Positions 1 to 5,301 of a stretch of 5,375 nucleotides of DNA are shown here, piece by piece. The position numbers and the translations under genes were made by a program. Position 1 is the first letter of the stretch, and each line of letters starts with the position of its first letter. Origin of the DNA: Campylobacterota bacterium (GTDB lineage Bacteria > Campylobacterota > Campylobacteria > Campylobacterales > Sulfurovaceae); assembly GCA_030595845.1 (NCBI GenBank), contig JAUVCL010000133.1, positions 1 to 5,375 on the forward strand, given 5' to 3'. The notes under the pieces were generated by a model. The model saw only the letters and a program-made list of their open reading frames with translations. It searched no databases and was not told the origin of the DNA.

Positions 1-774
1 ACCATTGAGTATCATCGTGATATCAAATCTTTTGTATTGAATATACATGATAAGTCCCACTGTGATGGCACCTGCCAGTCCACCTGTATTTGTATTCATG
101 ATGGTAAGCGCTACCAGGTCAGCATTTTCTTTACTTGAGATTGAACCAACCGAACCACCATTGAATCCAAACCAACCGATCCAAAGAAGCAATGCACCTA
201 ATACAACTAATGGGATATTTGATGCTGGGATAACACGTATCTTCCCATCTTTAGTGTATCGTCCACGTCGTGGTCCAATGATCAGAATAGCTGCAAGTAG
301 TGCCCACGCACCGGTAGAGTGGATCACTGTACATCCTGCAAGGTCATGCATACTGGAGATGTCAAACATCGTACCAGATAGCAGGTTTACTCCCCATGTG
401 ACATTAACGACTAAAGGGTAGATGATCGCAGCCATGATCACTGTAAAAATTGAAAGAGGTATGATCCGTGTTCTTTCACTTACCCCACCTGACATGATAT
501 TGACTGTCTTACCTACAAATGCCATTTGAAAAAGAAAAGCAGCATATATACTCATCCCATCATTTTCCCAGCTCCCAAAAGCCAGTGAATAGCCTATAAG
601 TAAAAATGCCATAGAGGCTACAGCGTAGACCATGATATTGACTGTGAGTACCGCAGTGACATTTTTTGTTCTGACAAGTCCTGCTTCGAGCATTGCAAAG
701 CCTGGTACCATAAAAATGATAAGTGTCATTGCAAAAAGCGCAAAGAGGGTATCCAGTACATAATTTATTTCCAT
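1..774 (-). CDS. amt: Amt-family ammonium transporter, N-terminal 258 residues (runs off the left edge)
   Basis: An open frame runs from ATG at 774 to the window edge with no stop, so the C-terminal part is missing. It encodes a polytopic inner-membrane Amt/Mep/Rh channel for NH4+/NH3 uptake. Visible family marks are GFAMLEAGLVRTKN (residues 25-38), the paired Phe gate region (F82, F86), W127, the DLAGCTVIH segment with pore Asp144 and first pore His152, and GFNGGS (203-208). The second pore His would lie beyond the edge. There is no signal peptide; the protein starts directly before the first membrane segment, unlike the AmtB at 1456-2763. GFAMLEAGLVRTKN replaces the GLALFYGG type of motif, placing it in a different Amt subclade. 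The start is well supported by AGGAGG (783-788) 8 nt upstream. It lies downstream of glnB in the same direction, behind a hairpin and a palindromic operator candidate. Some Amt proteins carry C-terminal signalling domains; that cannot be judged here. The family call is secure. Confidence 0.93.
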   Translation of the reverse strand, partial: MEINYVLDTLFALFAMTLIIFMVPGFAMLEAGLVRTKNVTAVLTVNIMVYAVASMAFLLIGYSLAFGSWENDGMSIYAAFLFQMAFVGKTVNIMSGGVSERTRIIPLSIFTVIMAAIIYPLVVNVTWGVNLLSGTMFDISSMHDLAGCTVIHSTGAWALLAAILIIGPRRGRYTKDGKIRVIPASNIPLVVLGALLLWIGWFGFNGGSVGSISSKENADLVALTIMNTNTGGLAGAITVGLIMYIQYKRFDITMILNG

Positions 775-782
775 ATAATAAT

Positions 783-788
783 CCTCCT
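783..788 (-). promoter_or_regulatory. Perfect Shine-Dalgarno of the second amt
   Basis: AGGAGG on the minus strand lies 8 nt before ATG 774 and fixes the start of the edge-truncated amt. It is the strongest ribosome-binding site in the window. Confidence 0.85.
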
Positions 789-836
789 AATAGATAAGAT
801 AAGTGTATCAGTTATAGAAGAATATTAAAAGAGAAG

Positions 837-842
837 ATTGTA
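837..842 (-). promoter_or_regulatory. Possible -10 box of the second amt
   Basis: TACAAT on the minus strand sits in an AT-rich stretch, 62 nt upstream of ATG 774 and about 58 nt downstream of the centre of the palindrome at 891-909. No -35 box is evident. This is one of several AT-rich candidates, so it is only a suggestion. Confidence 0.3.
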
Positions 843-890
843 TTAAAATAAGGCAGTCTATGAAGTTTTTAGAAATAAGTTGTAGAAAAA

Positions 891-909
891 GTGATTAATT
901 TTTAATCAC
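891..909. promoter_or_regulatory. Palindromic operator candidate upstream of the second amt
   Basis: GTGATTAA-TTT-TTAATCAC is a perfect inverted repeat with 8-bp arms and a 3-bp centre. Its core TGATTAA-N3-TTAATCA recurs at 2833-2849 and 4303-4325, each time in an intergenic region of this nitrogen locus. The likely ligand is the Fis-type HTH of the regulator at 3556-4290 (inference). The site lies 117 nt before the amt start. Confidence 0.65.
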
Positions 910-915
910 ATGAAG

Positions 916-940
916 ATTGGACAAGGAAACCTTGTCCAAT
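916..940 (-). terminator. Perfect hairpin just after glnB (terminator or processing site)
   Basis: An 11-bp perfect stem, ATTGGACAAGG with CCTTGTCCAAT, closes a 3-nt loop 8 bp past the glnB stop codon. On the minus strand it is not followed by a clean T-tract, so it may act as an attenuating or mRNA-protecting hairpin rather than a full intrinsic terminator. It separates glnB from the promoter region of the next amt. Confidence 0.6.
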
Positions 941-947
941 TTAAATA

Positions 948-1289
948 TTAAAGTGCGTCCGTGTCAGTTTCATCTGTTCTGATACGAAGAACAGAATCAA
1001 TAGAACTAACAAAGATCTTACCGTCACCGATCTTACCAGTCTTCGCTGCTTCAGCAATGATCTTTACAGCAGTATCTGCAAATTCATCATTACTTACAAC
1101 GATTTCAATTTTGATCTTAGGGATGAATTCAACTACGTACTCTGCACCTCTGTAAAGTTCTGAGTGACCTTGTTGTCTTCCATATCCTTTTACTTCAGAT
1201 ACAGTCATACCTTCAATACCAGCTTCTACAAGAGCATCTTTAACATCTTCTAGTTTGAATGGTTTAATTATTGCTTCAATTTTTTTCAT
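948..1289 (-). CDS. glnB: Nitrogen regulatory protein P-II (GlnB/GlnK type)
   Basis: This 113-residue protein has the usual PII length and is recognisable along its whole length. PII trimers sense 2-oxoglutarate and ATP/ADP in the cytoplasm and bind targets, notably Amt channels, through the T-loop. Visible features are IIKPFKLEDVK near the N-terminus, Gln39 (the 2-oxoglutarate/Mg site), a T-loop with ELYRGAEY in which Tyr51 is the uridylylation position of enterobacterial PII, the B-loop TGKIGDGKIF (84-93), and the C-loop arginines Arg102 and Arg104. ATG 1289 is preceded by AAGGA (1298-1302) at 8 nt spacing. It sits between two amt genes on the same strand, 166 bp after amtB, which suggests a GlnK-like role in gating the channels; sequence alone does not separate GlnB from GlnK. 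Whether Tyr51 is modified in this organism is unknown, as no glnD is visible. Confidence 0.97.
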   Translation of the reverse strand: MKKIEAIIKPFKLEDVKDALVEAGIEGMTVSEVKGYGRQQGHSELYRGAEYVVEFIPKIKIEIVVSNDEFADTAVKIIAEAAKTGKIGDGKIFVSSIDSVLRIRTDETDTDAL

Positions 1290-1318
1290 TATAGTTTTCC
1301 TTTAATAAAGTATAGTGA

Positions 1319-1350
1319 CTCTCGTTCCCATGCTTCGCGTGGGAATGCAT
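1319..1350 (+). repeat. REP-like hairpin repeat, copy 1
   Basis: The unit starts CTCTCGTTCCCATGC and ends GTGGGAATGCAT. It folds into a 9-bp stem (1325-1333 with 1337-1345, one G-T pair) with a TTC loop. An inverted copy lies at 1400-1432. The CTCGTTCCC...GGGAATGCA pattern resembles dispersed palindromic repeats seen in many bacterial genomes; this resemblance is recalled, not searched. Confidence 0.75.
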
Positions 1351-1399
1351 GTGAGAGTTTGATTTGTTATTATACTTTGCTTTCATATTATATTGTAAT

Positions 1400-1432
1400 A
1401 TGCATTCCCATCGAGGACGATGGGAACGAGAG
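1400..1432 (-). repeat. REP-like hairpin repeat, copy 2 (inverted)
   Basis: Read on the minus strand it begins CTCTCGTTCCCAT and ends ATGGGAATGCAT, the same outer sequence as copy 1. The stem is a perfect 9 bp (1405-1413 with 1418-1426) around a 4-nt loop. The inner stem bases differ from copy 1 but still pair, so structure is conserved over sequence. The two copies stand head to head about 50 bp apart, like a BIME unit, within the amtB-glnB gap. The structured RNA could stabilise or separate the amtB and glnB messages. Confidence 0.75.
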
Positions 1433-1443
1433 CAAGTATGCTA

Positions 1444-1469
1444 TAACAAACACGCTTAGGCGTTTGTTA
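1444..1469 (-). terminator. Imperfect hairpin overlapping the amtB stop codon
   Basis: TAACAAAC (1444-1451) pairs with GTTTGTTA (1462-1469), with partial GC pairing inside, so the stem includes the last codons and stop of amtB. No T-tract follows in the direction of transcription. It may be a weak terminator or a 3' stabilising structure; part of the repeat may simply reflect coding sequence. Confidence 0.35.
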
Positions 1470-2763
1470 CAGTTTCACCATGTATAGTTTCATCAAGACC
1501 ATTGTGCTCAGTCTCTTCATCTACTCTTGCTCCGCCAGTTAATGCAGAAGCTACATAATAAACAATGACTGTACCGACAAGTGTCCATGCTCCAACAACA
1601 GCTACTGATTCAACTTGAACCATAAATTGTCCCATTCTGTCCCCAGACTCTTTAAGCGGACCGTCCCAAAGAAGGTCTTTATCATCAAGTGCTAAGAAAG
1701 CAGTTGCTAGTGCACCCCATAGACCAGCTAGGAAGTGGATACCAAAGGCATCAAGAGAGTCATCATACCCAAAGATTTTTTTCAATTTAATAACACCGAA
1801 GAATGCAATGGCTGCACCAACGATACCAAGAACAAATGCACCACCAACAGATACAAAACCAGCTGCAGGAGTAATTGCTACTAACCCAGCGATGATACCT
1901 GAAGCAATCCCAAGAAGTGTAGGTTTTTTGAATATGAACCACTCAAGAAGCATCCATGTGATACCTGCAACGGCAGTTGCAACAGTGGTTGTCATAACAG
2001 CAAGACCAGCAATAGCGTTTGCACCAAATGCAGAACCACCATTAAATCCATACCAACCGAACCAGAGTAAAGATGCACCAACAGCTGTGAGTAGAATGCT
2101 GTAAGGTTTGATAGCTACTTTATTATATCCAGCTCTTTTTCCTACTAAGATCGCAAGAACAAGACCAGCTAAACCACCATTCATGTGTACAACTGTACCA
2201 CCGGCAAAGTCAAGTGCACCAGCATCAAAAAGATAAGCACCGTCTCCACCCCATACCATATGTGTTATTGGAGCATAAACTAAAAGACCCCATAAAACAA
2301 CGATAACCATCCAAGTAGAAAATTTCATACGTCCGATAACAGAACCTGAAGCGATCGCTACAGTGATCGCAGCAAAGGTACCTTGGAATGCAATAAATAC
2401 GTACATTGGGTAAGTACCAGAAAGATCTGTCCACTTGATACCATCAAGCATTACGTTTCCAAATCCACCAAATACATTTTGAAGCATTGCGCTTTCGTTT
2501 GTACCAAATGCAATAGAATAACCAGCAACGATCCATACAACAAATGCAACAACAAATGCACCCATAACCATGGCATAGGTATTAAGTACGTTTTTAGATC
2601 TTGTCATACCACCATAAAAAAGTGCTAAACCTGCAGGTGTCATAAGCAATACAAATGCAGTTGATACCATCATCCACGCTGTGTCTCCCGAGTCTAGTTT
2701 ATCTTCTGCAAAAGCAAAGATAGGCAAGAACAACGCCATAAGAGCTGAAAGTTTTAATTTCAT
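1456..2763 (-). CDS. amtB: Ammonium channel AmtB with signal peptide
   Basis: A full-length 435-residue Amt channel for ammonium uptake across the inner membrane. Residues 1-19 form a signal peptide (basic start, hydrophobic core, cleavage likely after AFA), followed by the periplasmic start SGDTAW and a GLALFYGGMTRSKN first helix. Key residues are the Phe gate F126/F130 in FIAFQGTF, W171 in HMVWGG, D185 and pore H193 in DFAGGTVVH, F240/S244 in GFNGGS, and the second pore His H343 in DAFGIHFLAGLWGA. The cytoplasmic tail, RVDEETEHNGLDETIHGE (413-430), closely matches the E. coli AmtB tail that works with GlnK, which fits glnB lying next downstream. ATG 2763 has an AAAGGAA ribosome-binding site (2769-2775) and a TATAAT box at 2793-2798, with a palindromic operator candidate further upstream. 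It is an ordinary, intact family member. Confidence 0.97.
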   Translation of the reverse strand: MKLKLSALMALFLPIFAFAEDKLDSGDTAWMMVSTAFVLLMTPAGLALFYGGMTRSKNVLNTYAMVMGAFVVAFVVWIVAGYSIAFGTNESAMLQNVFGGFGNVMLDGIKWTDLSGTYPMYVFIAFQGTFAAITVAIASGSVIGRMKFSTWMVIVVLWGLLVYAPITHMVWGGDGAYLFDAGALDFAGGTVVHMNGGLAGLVLAILVGKRAGYNKVAIKPYSILLTAVGASLLWFGWYGFNGGSAFGANAIAGLAVMTTTVATAVAGITWMLLEWFIFKKPTLLGIASGIIAGLVAITPAAGFVSVGGAFVLGIVGAAIAFFGVIKLKKIFGYDDSLDAFGIHFLAGLWGALATAFLALDDKDLLWDGPLKESGDRMGQFMVQVESVAVVGAWTLVGTVIVYYVASALTGGARVDEETEHNGLDETIHGETVTNA

Positions 2764-2792
2764 GCTAATTCCTTTAAAATTAATTTTACAGG

Positions 2793-2798
2793 ATTATA
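2793..2798 (-). promoter_or_regulatory. Likely sigma-70 -10 box of amtB
   Basis: A perfect TATAAT on the minus strand predicts a transcript start near 2786 and a leader of about 23 nt before ATG 2763. There is no recognisable -35 box, common in Campylobacterota. A 10-bp palindrome, ATCAATTGAT (2804-2813), lies just upstream, and the TGATTAA-N3-TTAATCA element is centred roughly 55 bp before the predicted start. Confidence 0.6.
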
Positions 2799-2832
2799 TT
2801 AGCATCAATTGATAAGTTTGGTAGGGATTGCC

Positions 2833-2849
2833 TGATTAATTTTTAATCA
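2833..2849. promoter_or_regulatory. Palindromic operator candidate upstream of amtB
   Basis: TGATTAA-TTT-TTAATCA is a perfect palindrome with 7-bp arms, identical in core and centre to the copy at 891-909. It lies between the end of the PAS gene and the amtB -10 box, at about -55 from the predicted start. That is a position typical of activators rather than repressors (inference). Confidence 0.65.
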
Positions 2850-2873
2850 ATGAGTATTAGAGGTGCCTTTTCT

Positions 2874-3575
2874 TTATTGAATGAGGGGAATCTCAAGTTT
2901 GATCGAATGTTCCTGTAGGAAACATTTGATATGGCTGTTTGCTGCAAATGCACGAATCTCATTGTCGGTATCTGCATAGCGACCATTTGCTCGTATGGAA
3001 AGCTGTACAAGAGATTCTTTTTTATTATCAATGATAACCTGTTGACCAATAAGCAGTTTGAGTGAAATGTCTATAGAGTCTGATGACCTAAATGTATCAA
3101 GGGTTTTTCGAAGAAGTTTAGAAAAATTATTTTGATCTATTTTAAATGGCGGTAAGTCCTGGTCTGTTAAGAGTGTTAGAGGGTTTTCATTTTTTGTTTT
3201 AAAGAGTGCTATATTTGCTTCCAGTAAAATATTAATATCTGTTGTGATAAATTTATTGGTTTCAAGTTTATGTGTGTGTTTTATATGAGGTGCATTGTAG
3301 AGGCGCAGTGAAATGTGTTCTTCATTTTCATATCCTACTGTAATGGCATGAAACACAAAGGAATCGTAACTAAGGGTCAATGATGTTGTTTTGTATCCAA
3401 AACTTTGGGGTGCGTAGGAAATAGCAATGTCATAGAGCTCTTTCTTAGCAACATAGCCAAATAGTATTTCAGCAGCATTATTCAAATAGAGTATTTTTTC
3501 TTGATTGTTAAAGAGAATGAACGGACTGTTATCCCACTCTACATAAGATTCAAAATTAATCAATGTTGTGTTCAT
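2874..3575 (-). CDS. PAS-domain protein, degenerate NtrB-like (no recognisable kinase residues)
   Basis: This 233-residue soluble protein has no signal peptide or membrane segment. Residues about 12-95 read as a PAS sensor domain (SPFILFNNQEKILYLNNAAE, then ILFGY). Residues about 105-233 resemble the dimerisation and ATPase parts of an NtrB-type histidine kinase in outline: a helical stretch, an IDQNNFSKLLRKTL segment where the N-box helix would be, and a C-terminal EHSIKLEIPLIQ like a closing HATPase strand. I find no H-E/D-x-x-[NTP] phospho-acceptor motif, no N-box asparagine pattern and no DxGxG/GxG loops, so autokinase activity looks unlikely. It begins inside the end of the NtrC-like gene (20-bp overlap), with GAGGA (3585-3589) 9 nt before ATG 3575, so the two are probably translationally coupled and act together. 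It may pass a PAS or PII signal to the regulator by contact (inference). The exact family is not recognised. Confidence 0.8.
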   Translation of the reverse strand: MNTTLINFESYVEWDNSPFILFNNQEKILYLNNAAEILFGYVAKKELYDIAISYAPQSFGYKTTSLTLSYDSFVFHAITVGYENEEHISLRLYNAPHIKHTHKLETNKFITTDINILLEANIALFKTKNENPLTLLTDQDLPPFKIDQNNFSKLLRKTLDTFRSSDSIDISLKLLIGQQVIIDNKKESLVQLSIRANGRYADTDNEIRAFAANSHIKCFLQEHSIKLEIPLIQ

Positions 3576-4290
3576 GTATCTTTTTCCTCAAGGTATTTCT
3601 ATTGATGCCTAAAACCTGAGAGAGTTGTAGTTGCGAACCGAATTTTTTGAGACCTGCTTTAATCAGAGGTTTTTCATACAGGCCAAGATATTCTCTATAT
3701 CCGTCATTGCCGTCTAGATGTTTGAACAGATACGCATAGAGTATTGATTCTATCTCTTTATCGTTCATGGAGTGTTTCATAAGGTGGATAAAGACTGATT
3801 TTTTCAAACTTTCAGTATTACTTGTTAAGTTGGTAGGAATGTGATTGGGGTTTATGTCACTCTTGTCTATCATTAAAGTGGAGAGCGCTTCTTTAATAAA
3901 TAATTCTTTAATATGGTCAATATCTTCAGGACGTTCCTGAAGTGACGGCATGGCATAGATAAAAGCAAAAAGTTCATCTATTAATTGTGAATTACCCATG
4001 TAGTTTGCAGTTGCAATAATACGTTTATTGCTAAAATCAAGAGCACTTTGATTACTGAGTTTTTCAAAATCTGTGATAATAAGTTCATCATGATTTTCAA
4101 GTGCAACTTTTACCTCTTCTTGATCTTCTCCTGAAACTATAGGCGTATTGGGAAATAAATAACGTGCAAGAAGTTTTTTCCCTGTATGTGCTTCACCAAT
4201 AATAATAGATGAGACAAAGAGTGTTTTTGTCAGGTTAAAACCTTTAATGATATGTTGTATTTTTTCTGATGTGCTGAAAAATGTTTCCAT
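3556..4290 (-). CDS. Degenerate NtrC-like regulator: reduced AAA+ domain plus Fis-type HTH, no receiver
   Basis: This 244-residue protein resembles sigma-54 activators of the NtrC class but is strongly reduced. It lacks the N-terminal receiver domain. A Walker A-like GEAHTGKK (32-39) is followed after only about 36 residues by a weak Walker B, LIITDFE (70-76), where the usual acidic residue after Asp is Phe. Then come sensor-I-like RIIATAN (90-96) and MPSLQERPEDI (114-124). The insert that normally carries GAFTGA is absent, as is a WPGNVREL-like segment. The last 33 residues (212-244) form a clear Fis-type helix-turn-helix with GINRNTLRKK (228-237). Without GAFTGA it should not drive sigma-54 open-complex formation. 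TyrR of E. coli and NtrC of Rhodobacter capsulatus are known GAFTGA-less members acting on sigma-70 polymerase. It is first gene of the nitrogen locus, with a palindrome 12 nt upstream of its start, suggesting autoregulation. ATG 4290 has only a weak AAGAG ribosome-binding site. Confidence 0.88.
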   Translation of the reverse strand: METFFSTSEKIQHIIKGFNLTKTLFVSSIIIGEAHTGKKLLARYLFPNTPIVSGEDQEEVKVALENHDELIITDFEKLSNQSALDFSNKRIIATANYMGNSQLIDELFAFIYAMPSLQERPEDIDHIKELFIKEALSTLMIDKSDINPNHIPTNLTSNTESLKKSVFIHLMKHSMNDKEIESILYAYLFKHLDGNDGYREYLGLYEKPLIKAGLKKFGSQLQLSQVLGINRNTLRKKIHEHNID

Positions 4291-4302
4291 AAGACTCTTT
4301 TA

Positions 4303-4325
4303 TTATGATTAATTATTAATCATAA
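4303..4325. promoter_or_regulatory. Palindromic operator candidate upstream of the NtrC-like gene
   Basis: A perfect inverted repeat with 10-bp arms (TTATGATTAA and its complement) around a TTA centre. Its inner part is TGATTAA-N3-TTAATCA, as at 891-909 and 2833-2849. It ends 12 nt before ATG 4290, so bound protein would block transcription or early elongation of the regulator operon, consistent with autorepression. It is the longest of the three copies. Confidence 0.7.
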
Positions 4326-4362
4326 CATAGATTTCTGAAATTTTAATATTTAAGTGTTATTA

Positions 4363-4410
4363 GAAGTCCCCTTATGTTAAAATGAGTCTATTATTAAGAA
4401 AAGGGACTTC
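4363..4410 (+). repeat. Inverted repeat around the start region of the DUF234 gene
   Basis: GAAGTCCC (4363-4370) and GGGACTTC (4403-4410) are exact inverted copies 32 nt apart, with possible further pairing of CTTA (4371-4374) with TAAG (4395-4398). The right arm overlaps the likely ribosome-binding site of the plus-strand gene. It could hide that site, but only in transcripts beginning upstream of 4363. Confidence 0.45.
4378..4383 (+). promoter_or_regulatory. Possible -10 box of the DUF234 gene
   Basis: TAAAAT on the plus strand, with AT-rich sequence upstream and no clear -35 box, would start transcription near 4390. That places the start downstream of ATG 4382 and leaves about 20 nt of leader before ATC 4411, including the AAGGGA at 4401-4406. 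Confidence 0.4.
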
Positions 4411-5301
4411 ATCAAAGCATCATTTCAAACGTTTCATCAACATTTTTCTTATCTGGAATTAGAACAGACCGTTGAATATTTTTCTATACTAGGTGGCATA
4501 GGCAAAAATATAGAGTTGGATTATTTTGATGATGTTTTTTCTATGGTGGAGTCTAACTTTGTAAAAGATTTTGAAAAATTTCAGGCTTTGGTCTCTCCCT
4601 CCTATCTTTTAGAAAGCCCTTATAGAGAGATACTTGTTGCTGTAGCAAGAGGTGACGGAAAGCTTTATTCCGTACTTAGAAAAGCAAGATTATCTGAGAC
4701 AATTGGTGAACAGATCATTCAAGAGTTGGTCTCTTTAAATGTCTTAAGAATAGAAGATTCAAGAGAACCACCCTTACGCACCCATCCCAAACACAAACTT
4801 AAAAAAGAGCAACGCTCTTACCGTGTCCAGGACAAACTTCGTTTTGTACAGCCTTTTATGCGTTTTTGGTTTGGTTTTGTAACCTATTATAGAAAAGACC
4901 TTCTGCTAGGGAAGGGTGATGACTTTTTAGAAAATTTTGAGAAGCATTATGAACGTTTACGTTCTTTAGTCTATGAACAACTTTGTGATACGCTTTTGGT
5001 AGAATACTGTGCAGATATAAAATGTATAGTAGGCAGTGGAAGTTATTGGGATATTCACAGTGAATTTGATATTTTGGCAGTGAGCAAAGATAAAAAGATC
5101 ATCTTGGGAGAATGTAAGTATAAAGATCGAAAAGTCTGTAAGAATGAGCTTACAAAACTTAAACTCAAAGCAGAAGAGTCAGGTATAAACGTGGATGTGT
5201 ATGTACTTTTTTCTAAATCTGGGTTTTCTAATGAACTTTTATCCACTCAAGATGAGAACTTGCTTTTGTTTGATCTTCATGATCTGAAAAGACTGTTGTA
5301 G
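4411..5301 (+). CDS. Stand-alone DUF234-family protein with PD-(D/E)XK-like core; unusual ATC start proposed
   Basis: From ATC 4411 the frame gives 296 residues. An N-terminal QTVEYFSILGG segment (about 21-31) is typical of the family. A winged-helix-like region follows (about 70-120, SPYREILVAVARGDGKLYSV onward), then YRVQDKLRFVQPFMRFWFGF, the hallmark of the C-terminal region (DUF234) of archaeal-type ATPases. The C-terminus carries a restriction-endonuclease-like signature: Asp220 in EFDIL and Glu234-x-Lys236 in GECKYK. The ATPase module of longer relatives is absent. Whether it cuts nucleic acid is unknown. Start choice: the first ATG/GTG/TTG in frame is TTG 4516, which lacks a ribosome-binding site and would cut off the conserved N-terminus. 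ATC 4411 has AAGGGA 4 nt before it; CTG 4453 is the other option. A mutated ATG or a sequencing error would look the same. It is transcribed away from the nitrogen genes and is probably unrelated to them. Confidence is high for the gene and moderate for the start. Confidence 0.82.
   Translation: MKASFQTFHQHFSYLELEQTVEYFSILGGIGKNIELDYFDDVFSMVESNFVKDFEKFQALVSPSYLLESPYREILVAVARGDGKLYSVLRKARLSETIGEQIIQELVSLNVLRIEDSREPPLRTHPKHKLKKEQRSYRVQDKLRFVQPFMRFWFGFVTYYRKDLLLGKGDDFLENFEKHYERLRSLVYEQLCDTLLVEYCADIKCIVGSGSYWDIHSEFDILAVSKDKKIILGECKYKDRKVCKNELTKLKLKAEESGINVDVYVLFSKSGFSNELLSTQDENLLLFDLHDLKRLL

Noticed and set aside
47..421. Plus-strand open frame of 124 codons
   Set aside because: It is the antisense of the edge-truncated amt gene, whose minus-strand frame has clear Amt motifs; the plus-strand product resembles nothing.
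961..1155. Plus-strand open frame of 64 codons opposite glnB
   Set aside because: Antisense shadow of the strongly conserved PII gene.
1319..1432. CRISPR-like or riboswitch interpretation of the hairpin pair
   Set aside because: Only two units in inverted orientation with self-complementary stems and no regular spacers; a REP/BIME-type repeat fits better.
1808..2628. Open frames of 98 and 81 codons on the plus strand and 69 codons on the minus strand inside amtB
   Set aside because: Shadows of the amtB coding sequence; no ribosome-binding sites or recognisable protein features.
2764..2873. Sigma-54 (-24/-12) promoter upstream of amtB, expected for nitrogen genes
   Set aside because: No GG-N10-GC element of TGGCAC-N5-TTGCA type was found in the minus-strand upstream region; a perfect TATAAT is present instead.
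2843..3049. Minus-strand open frame of 68 codons near the end of the PAS gene
   Set aside because: It overlaps the PAS gene in another frame and shows no family features.
3556..3562. TTAATCA half-site in the regulator/PAS overlap
   Set aside because: The matching TGATTAA arm is absent at the required spacing and the bases are coding in both genes, so it is treated as chance.
5055..5246. Minus-strand open frame of 63 codons opposite the DUF234 gene
   Set aside because: Shadow of the nuclease-like core region, with no independent support.
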